Source of the DNA: DASRSS01 sp035656335
GTDB taxonomy: Bacteria; Actinomycetota; Actinomycetes; Mycobacteriales; Jatrophihabitantaceae
DNA length: 32,416 nucleotides
Direction of reading: 5' to 3'
Assembly: GCA_035656335.1 (NCBI GenBank)
Contig: DASRSS010000160.1
Location: forward strand, 1-32,416
Every line of letters starts with the position of its first letter. The first letter of the stretch is position 1. Shown here in pieces: positions 7,821-14,530 of this stretch. Under the pieces are notes generated by a model, which saw only the letters and a list, made by a program, of their open reading frames with translations, was not told the origin of the DNA and did no database searches. The translations under genes were made by a program, and so were the position numbers.

Positions 7821-8075
7821 ATGATGGCGGGAGCGCCGGAACAATTCAACATCCATGAGGCGAAAACCCAGCTGTCGCGGATCGTCTCGCGGGTCGAGGC
7901 CGGCGAAGAAATCGTCATCAGCCGCGGCGGCCATCCGGTGGCTAAGGTCGTCCGCCTTGATTCGTCGGTCCGGCGGTCGAAGCGTGGTTCGCTGCGCGGC
8001 AACCTCATCTTCGCCGACGACTGGGATGCGCCGGAGACGAACGAGGCGATCGCACACGACTTCGGCATCGCGTAA
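7821..8075 (+). CDS. Type II antitoxin, Phd/YefM family
   Basis: An 84-residue protein with the Phd/YefM N-terminal DNA-binding fold: FNIHEAKTQLSRIVSRVEAGEE, then IVISRGGHPVAKVV. The acidic, Trp-containing C-terminal part (IFADDWDAPETNEAIAHDFG) is the likely toxin-binding tail. Its stop overlaps the toxin start by one base (TAATG), which couples translation. Two adjacent ATGs exist; ATG 7824 is 6 bases after AAGGAG and may be the true start. It should neutralise the VapC-type nuclease and repress the operon through the CTAAG/CTTAG palindrome just upstream (inferred from family behaviour). Confidence 0.92.
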   Translation: MMAGAPEQFNIHEAKTQLSRIVSRVEAGEEIVISRGGHPVAKVVRLDSSVRRSKRGSLRGNLIFADDWDAPETNEAIAHDFGIA

Positions 8076-8449
8076 TGGCACTGCTGCTCGACACACACGT
8101 GGTGTTGTGGTGGCTCGCGGACGACGACAGGCTCGGTTCCGCTACCAGGGATCGACTCGACGTCGACGCCGAGATCTTCGTCAGTTCGGCCACGGTGTGG
8201 GAGGTCGGCATCAAGCAGGCACTCGGCAAGCTGACCGCCGAGGGAAGCCTGGCTGAACATGTCCGGGACTCGGGTTTCGCGATGCTTCCGATCTCCGCCG
8301 ATCACGCGATCGCCGCCACCGCGCTGCCGTTGCACCACCGCGATCCGTTCGACCGAATGCTGATCGGCCAGGCGTTGGTCGAGGGCTTGACCGTGATGAC
8401 CCGGGACCGCGATTTCGGTGCGTACGACGTACGAGTGGAAACAGTCTGA
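8075..8449 (+). CDS. PIN-domain toxin, VapC family
   Basis: A 124-residue PIN-domain ribonuclease. The acidic metal-binding residues are visible: Asp6 in LLLDTHVVLWW, Glu43 in SSATVWEVGIK, Asp90/Asp93 in HHRDPFDRML, and Asp111/Asp113 in TRDRDFGAYDV. All are intact, so the toxin looks active. It belongs to the PIN group usually paired with Phd/YefM-type antitoxins, matching the preceding gene. VapC toxins cut specific tRNAs or rRNA; the target here is unknown. It ends 12 bases before the convergent malic enzyme gene, leaving little room for a terminator. Confidence 0.92.
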   Translation: MALLLDTHVVLWWLADDDRLGSATRDRLDVDAEIFVSSATVWEVGIKQALGKLTAEGSLAEHVRDSGFAMLPISADHAIAATALPLHHRDPFDRMLIGQALVEGLTVMTRDRDFGAYDVRVETV

Positions 8450-8461
8450 GGTCGCGTGTCC

Positions 8462-9625
<1,164 letters not shown>

Positions 9626-9671
9626 TGCCGCTACGCCCCGTTCACTTCTCTCGTTCCGACGAATCCCGCCG

Positions 9672-9677
9672 AGGTTA
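9672..9677 (-). promoter_or_regulatory. Candidate -10 box of the malic enzyme gene
   Basis: TAACCT on the minus strand (9677-9672) fits TAnnnT. It would start transcription near 9665, giving a leader of about 40 bases before GTG 9625. No convincing -35 box is visible. The rest of the 141-bp gap between the malic enzyme and sodX genes shows nothing else I can name. Confidence 0.35.
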
Positions 9678-9766
9678 CGGCCGTGAGATCTGCGCTGCTC
9701 GGGGTTCGCCCGGCGGTGTTCAGTCTGTCACGCCCCGAGCCGTAAGCGGTACCGGAACGGATCAGG

Positions 9767-10096
9767 TCACACCAGCCGCCGCGGCAGCGATCCGCGACGC
9801 AGCCGCAGCACCGCGCGCGCGAGCACGTCCGCGACGCCGTGCACCGCGCTGTCGCCGCCGGCCGCCGCGTTGTCCGAGGACAGCCACCAGCCGCCGTCCA
9901 CCTCGCACACCGCGCGCTTGAGCACGAAGCGATCCGGCATCGAGCGGTAGCGCGCGAGCACGACGTCACCGGGACGGATCGGCGCGCCGTGACGGACGAT
10001 CACCCCGTCACCGTCGCGCAGCGTGGGCACCATCGACGGGCCGCTCACGCGCACGAACTGCCACGGCAGCACTGCCTCCCGCACGCTCGCGAACAC
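9767..10096 (-). CDS. sodX: S26-family signal peptidase, nickel-SOD maturation protease (SodX)
   Basis: A 109-residue S24/S26-type protease. The Ser nucleophile is in VSGPSMVPTL (Ser21) and the general-base Lys in RFVLKRAV (Lys60). The C-terminal LSSDNAAAGGDSAVHG is the usual S26 end motif. It is much shorter than secretory signal peptidases and shows no clear membrane anchor. Its place directly divergent from sodN, as in streptomycetes, points to SodX, which removes the leader of the Ni-SOD precursor to free the His1/Cys2 nickel hook. The start is GTG 10096; upstream signals are weak, and in-frame GTGs a few codons later are possible. Confidence 0.88.
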   Translation of the reverse strand: MFASVREAVLPWQFVRVSGPSMVPTLRDGDGVIVRHGAPIRPGDVVLARYRSMPDRFVLKRAVCEVDGGWWLSSDNAAAGGDSAVHGVADVLARAVLRLRRGSLPRRLV

Positions 10097-10135
10097 GACG
10101 GCAATGCTGCCGCAACCGCGGTACGAACCCGGTAG

Positions 10136-10177
10136 TAGGGTCGAAAATGCGCACCGCCGATTGTCCCAATCAGGAGG
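10136..10177 (+). promoter_or_regulatory. sodN promoter and strong ribosome site
   Basis: TAGGGT (10136-10141) is a plausible -10 box, giving a leader of about 39 bases. AGGAGG (10172-10177) lies 9 bases before ATG 10187 and is one of the strongest ribosome sites in the window. In Streptomyces, sodN responds to nickel through the Fur-family regulator Nur. I do not see a clean Nur-type palindrome here. Confidence 0.45.
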
Positions 10178-10186
10178 TCAGACCCT

Positions 10187-10582
10187 ATGCGACTGTTCCG
10201 TCCGAGCATCACCGCGCACGCGCACTGCGACCTGCCGTGCGGCGTGTACGACCCGGCCCAGGCCCGTATCGAGGCCGAGTCGGTCAAGGCGATCATGGAG
10301 AAGTACCAGAGCAACGACGACCCGGTGTTCCGCACCCGGGCGCTGATCATCAAGGAGCAGCGAGCCGAGCTCGTCAAGCACCACCTGTGGGTGCTGTGGA
10401 CCGACTACTTCAAGCCGCCGCACTTCGAGAAGTACCCGCAGCTGCACGACCTGTTCAACCGGGCCACCAAGGCCGCCGGCGCCGCGGGCGGCAAGGGCGC
10501 GGTCGACCCGGCCGAGGGGCAGAAGCTGCTCGACCTCATCGCCGAGATCGACAAGATCTTCTGGGAGACCAAGAACGCCTGA
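10187..10582 (+). CDS. sodN: Nickel superoxide dismutase precursor
   Basis: A 131-residue precursor. Residues 1-12 (MRLFRPSITAHA) are a short leader. The mature protein begins at His13 with HCDLPCGVYDP, the canonical nickel hook: His1, Cys2 and Cys6 ligate Ni and Tyr9 gates superoxide. The remainder is the four-helix bundle that forms the hexamer. All hook residues are intact. The protein disproportionates superoxide to oxygen and peroxide in the cytoplasm. Its processing protease is encoded divergently 90 bp away. A histidine phosphatase gene follows after 10 bases on the same strand, but a large hairpin lies inside that gene's start. Confidence 0.98.
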   Translation: MRLFRPSITAHAHCDLPCGVYDPAQARIEAESVKAIMEKYQSNDDPVFRTRALIIKEQRAELVKHHLWVLWTDYFKPPHFEKYPQLHDLFNRATKAAGAAGGKGAVDPAEGQKLLDLIAEIDKIFWETKNA

Positions 10583-10592
10583 GGACGCGGCG

Positions 10593-11297
10593 ATGTCCGA
10601 CGAGACCGCGAAGGCCGGCTCCGCAGCGGGGCCGGCCTTCGCGGCTGCCGAGCGGTTGCCCGACGACGTCGCGCTGTGGCTGGTGCGCCACGGCGAGACC
10701 GAGTGGAGCGCGTCCGGCCGGCACACCGGGCGCACCGATCTGCCACTCACCGCCGCCGGCGAGCAGCAGGCGCGGGCACTCCTGCCGATGCTCTCGGACC
10801 TCAGCCCGGCGCTGGTGCTCTCCAGCCCGCGCCACCGCGCATTGCACACGGCCGAGCTCGCCGGCCTGCAGGTCGACGCGGTCGACGACGACCTGGCCGA
10901 GTGGGACTACGGCCCGTACGAGGGGCGCACCAGTCAGGAGATCCGGGCCGAACGCCCGGGCTGGTCGCTGTGGCGCGACGGCGTGCCGGTCGGTGACGGC
11001 GGGGAGACGATCGAGCAGGTCAGCGCCCGCGCCGACCGCGTGCTCGTCCGCGCATGCCGCGCGCTGGCAAGCGGTCCTGTCGTACTCTTTGCCCACGGAC
11101 ACATCAGTCGCGTGATCGGCGCGCGGTGGATCGGCCTTCCCGCCGCCGCCGGTGCGAACCTGCTGCTCGGCACCGCCGCGCCGTCGCTGCTCAGTACGCA
11201 GTACGGCGAGCCGGTCATTGCACACTGGAATTTGCCCAACCCTGCTAGGCGTGAAGGGATTGCCCGTGACATCGGACAGCGTGCTGCCGGACGGTGA
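10593..11297 (+). CDS. Histidine phosphatase family protein (phosphoglycerate-mutase-like)
   Basis: A 234-residue phosphatase of the RHG superfamily. The phospho-acceptor is His33 in LWLVRHGETEW, with Arg80 in SSPRHRALHT, Glu103/Glu110 in DLAEWDYGPYEG and the second His168 in LFAHGHISRV. All catalytic residues are present; the natural substrate is unknown. About 20 Ala/Gly-rich residues precede the domain, and this stretch is encoded by a perfect 14-bp hairpin (10606-10644). A later non-ATG start such as TTG at about 10655 is therefore possible. With ATG 10593, AGGA at 10582-10585 is the ribosome site. The 3' end overlaps rsbW by 32 bases, placing it between sodN and the sigma operon. Confidence 0.9.
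   Translation: MSDETAKAGSAAGPAFAAAERLPDDVALWLVRHGETEWSASGRHTGRTDLPLTAAGEQQARALLPMLSDLSPALVLSSPRHRALHTAELAGLQVDAVDDDLAEWDYGPYEGRTSQEIRAERPGWSLWRDGVPVGDGGETIEQVSARADRVLVRACRALASGPVVLFAHGHISRVIGARWIGLPAAAGANLLLGTAAPSLLSTQYGEPVIAHWNLPNPARREGIARDIGQRAAGR
10606..10644 (+). terminator. Perfect 14-bp hairpin just after the sodN stop, inside the next gene's start
   Basis: The left arm CCGCGAAGGCCGGC (10606-10619) pairs perfectly with GCCGGCCTTCGCGG (10631-10644) around an 11-base loop, itself holding CCGC-a-GCGG. It begins 24 bases after the sodN stop. There is no U-run after it, which is common for actinobacterial terminators. It may end or attenuate sodN transcription, or protect the sodN 3' end, and it covers codons 5-18 of the phosphatase. 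Confidence 0.6.
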
Positions 11298-11679
11298 CCG
11301 CATCGACATCCGCATACCTGCCGACGGCGTCTACGTGGCGACGTTGCGCATGTGCGCGGCGAGCCTCGCCGCGCGCTGCGACCTGACCGTCGACGACATC
11401 GAGGACCTGCGCCTCGCCGTCGACGAGGCCTGCTCCCTGCTCCTGCCGCACGCCGGGCGGGCCAAGGACGACGGCGCGAACCTCGACGCGGTCTTCACGC
11501 TGCACCCCGGCGAACTGCGCGTGCAGACCTACGTGCACGCGGTCGACGGCGCCGCGATCGACCAGACCGGCTTCGCCTGGACGGTCCTCGGCGCGCTGGC
11601 GAGCGATCTGAGCATCGAGTCCGAGGCGGACCAGCTCGGCATCACGATCACCAAGCGGCGCGAGGCAGCACTTTCGTGA
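11266..11679 (+). CDS. rsbW: RsbW/UsfX-type anti-sigma factor
   Basis: A 137-residue GHKL-fold protein related to the RsbW/UsfX anti-sigma factors of SigB/SigF systems. The N-terminal beta sheet (RIDIRIPADGVYVATLRMC) is followed by DDIEDLRLAVDEACSLLL, the N-box helix. The Glu of the box is present but the usual Asn is not obvious, as in other divergent actinobacterial members. GTG 11266 is 6 bases after AAGGGA; an in-frame GTG at 11251 lacks a ribosome site. Its stop overlaps the sigma factor start by four bases (GTGA), the classic coupled layout. No anti-anti-sigma (RsbV-like) gene is nearby. Confidence 0.88.
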   Translation: MTSDSVLPDGDRIDIRIPADGVYVATLRMCAASLAARCDLTVDDIEDLRLAVDEACSLLLPHAGRAKDDGANLDAVFTLHPGELRVQTYVHAVDGAAIDQTGFAWTVLGALASDLSIESEADQLGITITKRREAALS

Positions 11680-12482
11680 CGCCGGTTCCGCCGAAGAACG
11701 ACGACGCCGACGACGAGCTCGACCCACGGCCCCGAGCACTGGCGTTGCTCCTCGAGCTGCACTCGCTGCCCGAGGACAGTCCGGAACGAGCCCGGCTGCG
11801 TGATCAACTCGTCGAGCAGCACATGCCGCTGGTGATCTACCTGGCCAAGCGGTTCTCCGGGCGCAGCGAGCCGCTGAGCGACCTGATCCAGGTCGGGGCG
11901 ATCGGCCTGATCAAGGCGATCGACCGGTTCGATCCCGAGCGCAAGCTGGAGTTCTCCACGTTCGCGACGCCGACGATCCTCGGCGAGATCAAGCGGCACT
12001 TCCGCGACACCGGCTGGCTGATCCACGTGCCGCGCCGCGCGCAGGAACTGCAGACCACGCTGAACACCGCGCGCGCCGAGCTGAGCCAGGAGCTGGGCCG
12101 TCCGCCGACGGTCGCGGAGATCTCGGCCCGCATCGACGTGGACGAGGACGCCGTGCTCGAGGCGCTGGACGCCGCGCGGGCCTATGCCGGCGTGCCGCTG
12201 GAGATCCTCACCCCGCCCGGCGAGACCGCGCCGGAACACCCGGTACTCGGCATGATCGACGAGGGCTTCGAGCAGGTGGAGCAGCGCGCGGTGCTGCGCG
12301 AAGTGATCTCCGAGCTGCCCGAGACCGAACGCGAGGTGCTGTTGCTGCGCTTCGTCGCGAACAAGACGCAGACCGAGATCGCCGGCATGATCGGCGTCTC
12401 CCAGATGCAGGTGTCGCGGCTGGTCGCGCGCGGGCTCAAGCGGTTGCGCGCGAGCCTGGGCGCTCCCCCGCCGGAGGCCTGA
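11676..12482 (+). CDS. SigB/SigF-family RNA polymerase sigma factor
   Basis: A 268-residue group 3 sigma-70 factor with all regions. Region 2 contains HMPLVIYLAKRFSG, DLIQVGAIGLIKAIDRFDP and FSTFATPTILGEIKRHFRD. Region 3 contains VPRRAQELQTTLN and GRPPTVAEIS. Region 4 contains LPETEREVLLLRFVANKTQTEIAGMIGVSQMQVSRLVARG. Length and motifs fit the SigB/SigF/SigG stress and development group. It is translationally coupled to the RsbW-type gene, whose product presumably holds it inactive. The regulon cannot be read from this window. The start is GTG 11676, with GAGG at 11662-11665. It ends 3 bp before a convergent membrane protein gene. Confidence 0.95.
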   Translation: MTPVPPKNDDADDELDPRPRALALLLELHSLPEDSPERARLRDQLVEQHMPLVIYLAKRFSGRSEPLSDLIQVGAIGLIKAIDRFDPERKLEFSTFATPTILGEIKRHFRDTGWLIHVPRRAQELQTTLNTARAELSQELGRPPTVAEISARIDVDEDAVLEALDAARAYAGVPLEILTPPGETAPEHPVLGMIDEGFEQVEQRAVLREVISELPETEREVLLLRFVANKTQTEIAGMIGVSQMQVSRLVARGLKRLRASLGAPPPEA

Positions 12483-12485
12483 TCG

Positions 12486-12923
12486 TCAGCGCTGGACGTC
12501 CCGGTCCAGCGCTTCGCGCGCCGGCGGGGTGAATAGCAGGTACAGCACGACGAGCGCCGCGACCAGGATCGGCCCGCCGTAGGCGACCCGGTGCGCCTGG
12601 AACGCGAGGCTGTACGACACCGGGAGCGCCAGCAGCTGCAGCACCAGCACCGGCGTGCGCGCGGACGGGCTCAGCCGCATCAGCCCGCGGGCGGCGAACA
12701 GCAGCAGCACCGCGCCGAGCAGGGCGAAGCCGGCGTCGGACATCGCGCGGCCGACGCTGTCCGGGTCGCCGAACACGGTCTTGAAGGTCAGCAGGGCCGC
12801 CGCGGCGAGCAGCGCGAGCGCCTCCAGCCCGATGATCGCCGACGCGGCGCGCACCTGGCCGGGAGCGTGCGCCGCAGCACCCTCCCGGGTCCGGTCGCGC
12901 TGCGGGCCGACGTCCTGGGTCAC
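12486..12923 (-). CDS. Small four-helix integral membrane protein (Rv3217c-like)
   Basis: A 145-residue protein from GTG 12923. After a charged N-terminal tail there are four hydrophobic segments: IIGLEALALLAAAALL, GFALLGAVLLLFAARGLM, PVLVLQLLALPVSYSLAF and GGPILVAALVVLYLLFT. Position and size match the conserved membrane protein next to the lipid kinase and whiB1 in mycobacteria. No enzymatic motif is visible and the function is unknown. The start is supported by a TACCCT box 7 bases upstream, implying a leaderless message divergent from the lipid kinase. Confidence 0.85.
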   Translation of the reverse strand: MTQDVGPQRDRTREGAAAHAPGQVRAASAIIGLEALALLAAAALLTFKTVFGDPDSVGRAMSDAGFALLGAVLLLFAARGLMRLSPSARTPVLVLQLLALPVSYSLAFQAHRVAYGGPILVAALVVLYLLFTPPAREALDRDVQR

Positions 12924-12930
12924 GCCGTTC

Positions 12931-12950
12931 AGGGTACCTGCGGGTAGCGT
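12931..12950. promoter_or_regulatory. Back-to-back leaderless promoters (membrane protein / lipid kinase)
   Basis: On the minus strand TACCCT (12936-12931) is followed after exactly 7 bases by GTG 12923. On the plus strand TAGCGT (12945-12950) is followed after exactly 7 bases by GTG 12958. Only 8 bp separate the two -10 boxes, so each -35 region lies under the other promoter. The spacing places each start codon about where transcription would begin. Confidence 0.6.
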
Positions 12951-12957
12951 GCCCGCC

Positions 12958-13887
12958 GTGCGCATCCTCGTCGTCGCCAACCCGCACGCGACCGCCACGT
13001 CCGCCCGTGAGCGCGACGTGCTCGCCCATGCGCTCGGCAGCTGCGCCGGCAGCGGCGAACTGGACATCGTCGAGACCGAGAACCGGGGCCACGCCGCGGC
13101 CCTCGCCTGCCGGGCCATGCGCAGCGGCGCGGACGCGGTCGTGGCACTCGGCGGCGACGGCACCGTGAACGAGGTCGTCAACGGGCTGCTCACCGACGGC
13201 GTGCACGACGGCGTCCCGGCGCTGGGCGTGGTCCCGGCGGGCTCGACGAACGTGTTCGCACGGGCGCTCGGCCTGCCGAACGACCCGATCGAGGCGACCG
13301 GCGCGCTGCTGGACGGGCTGCGCTCCGGATCGCGACGCCCGGTCAGCATGGGCCGAGTCGACGACCGCTGGTTCGTGTTCGCCGCGGGCATCGGCTTCGA
13401 CGGCGCCATCGTCGGCGGCGTCGAGGCGCAGCGCCGCCGGGGCCGCAAGTCCACGCACCTGCTGTACGCGCGCGTCGGGCTGGCCGAGTTCGTCCGCTCG
13501 GACCGGCGCCATCCGAAGGTGCACGTCGAGCTGCCGGACGGGACCACGTTCGACGACGTCTACTTCGCGATCGTCACGAACACCGATCCGTGGACGTACG
13601 CGGGCAACCGGCCGCTGCGCCCCACGCCGCAGACCGACTTCGACACCGGGCTCGGCTTGTATGCCCGGCGCCGGATGAGCGCCGCCGGGCTGCTGTTCAG
13701 CATGGCCCGGCTGTCCGGGTCGACCTCGCGCGTCGGCCGCCGTGGCGCGCACCTCGTGCAGGACCTGACCGGCCTCACCGTGCGCGCGGACGAGCCGCTG
13801 CCCGTCCAGGTGGACGGCGAGTACCTCGGCACCCGGGACAAGCTCAGCTTCACCACCGCGGCCGACGCGCTCGATGTCATCGTTTGA
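12958..13887 (+). CDS. Diacylglycerol/lipid kinase family protein
   Basis: A 309-residue protein of the DAGK/NAD-kinase-like superfamily. The nucleotide-binding signature ALGGDGTVNEVVNGLL lies at about residues 63-78, followed by GVVPAGSTNVFARALGLP and AAGIGFDGAIVGGVE. The C-terminal half is the beta-sandwich domain ending near the PVQVDGEYLG motif. Family members phosphorylate diacylglycerol, sphingoid bases or similar lipids; the substrate is not known here. It corresponds in position to Rv3218, next to whiB1. GTG 12958 follows TAGCGT by 7 bases, so the message is probably leaderless. Confidence 0.93.
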   Translation: MRILVVANPHATATSARERDVLAHALGSCAGSGELDIVETENRGHAAALACRAMRSGADAVVALGGDGTVNEVVNGLLTDGVHDGVPALGVVPAGSTNVFARALGLPNDPIEATGALLDGLRSGSRRPVSMGRVDDRWFVFAAGIGFDGAIVGGVEAQRRRGRKSTHLLYARVGLAEFVRSDRRHPKVHVELPDGTTFDDVYFAIVTNTDPWTYAGNRPLRPTPQTDFDTGLGLYARRRMSAAGLLFSMARLSGSTSRVGRRGAHLVQDLTGLTVRADEPLPVQVDGEYLGTRDKLSFTTAADALDVIV

Positions 13888-14165
13888 GGTGATTGGTCCA
13901 ATTCATCGCCTTAATCGGCGTTAGCTGCTCGACTCCGCCGGGAACACCGCGTAGCGTCGCCACGGAGAAGGGCTACAGCAGGATCGGCCCCGGCCGGACT
14001 ATCGCCGGCCGCCACATCGCAATGCTGTGAGGCAGGCGTGACGTGCCTTGCAGTGCATGCCGTAAACCTTGAATCGCGGGCCCGCTCGTGAAAGGATTCA
14101 CAAGCGGCTCGGACACCACAAGACGTCTGACCGCAGCACTGCGTAACAGTGAGGAGAGCAAGCAC
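13888..14165. other. 278-bp non-coding region upstream of whiB1
   Basis: No convincing gene is seen on either strand. TTGCAG (14048-14053) could be a -35 box and TAAACC (14063-14068) a loose -10 box, but their spacing does not match. A TGTGA half-site (14026-14030) has no matching TCACA arm, so a CRP site like that upstream of mycobacterial whiB1 is not demonstrated. The length suggests a regulated promoter or a long leader. Confidence 0.3.
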
Positions 14166-14417
14166 ATGGATTGGCGTCACCGCGCGATCTGCCGTGACGA
14201 GGACCCGGAACTTTTCTTCCCGATCGGGAACACGGGCCCTGCGTTGCTTCAGATCGAGCAGGCCAAGGCGGTCTGCCGACGGTGCCCCGTTATCCAGGAG
14301 TGCCTCGCCTGGGCGCTGGAAAGCGGCCAGGACGCGGGCGTCTGGGGTGGCCTGTCCGAGGACGAACGGCGCGCACTCAAGCGCCGCAACGCCCGGGCGC
14401 GCGCTCGGCTGGCCTGA
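14166..14417 (+). CDS. whiB1: WhiB1-type iron-sulfur transcription regulator
   Basis: An 83-residue WhiB protein, almost residue for residue like mycobacterial WhiB1 at the N-terminus (MDWRHRAICRDEDPELFFPI). The four cluster-binding Cys are Cys9, then the CRRCPVIQEC group (Cys37, Cys40, Cys46). The GVWGG turn and SEDERRALKRRNARARAR basic tail follow. WhiB1 carries a nitric-oxide-sensitive 4Fe-4S cluster, binds SigA region 4 and is essential in M. tuberculosis. ATG 14166 is 9 bases after GAGGAG (14151-14156). It is convergent with pdtaS, with a strong hairpin between them, as in the mycobacterial order. Confidence 0.97.
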   Translation: MDWRHRAICRDEDPELFFPIGNTGPALLQIEQAKAVCRRCPVIQECLAWALESGQDAGVWGGLSEDERRALKRRNARARARLA

Positions 14418-14454
14418 CCGGACAGCGATCGCAGCACCGTTTTCAGCAATCGAT

Positions 14455-14480
14455 CTGCCGACCACGATTGTGGTCGGCAG
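14455..14480. terminator. Bidirectional terminator between whiB1 and pdtaS
   Basis: CTGCCGACCAC (14455-14465) and GTGGTCGGCAG (14470-14480) form a perfect 11-bp stem with a GATT loop. There is no strong U-run, as is common in actinobacteria. It lies in the 113-bp gap between two convergent genes and can serve both. Confidence 0.85.
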
Positions 14481-14530
14481 ACTCGCTTAACGCCGGGTCA
14501 GCTCCGGCACCCTGCTAGCTCCGGCGCCCG

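Noticed and set aside
10101..10118. Possible Nur box between sodX and sodN
   Set aside because: TTGC-like blocks on the minus strand are in direct rather than inverted orientation, unlike the known Nur operator.
14026..14040. Possible CRP site upstream of whiB1 (TGTGA half-site)
   Set aside because: The second half reads CGTGA rather than TCACA at the required spacing, so the palindrome is absent.
13911..14465. Minus-strand open frame across the whiB1 upstream region
   Set aside because: It overlaps whiB1 antisense, has no ribosome site and gives no recognisable protein.
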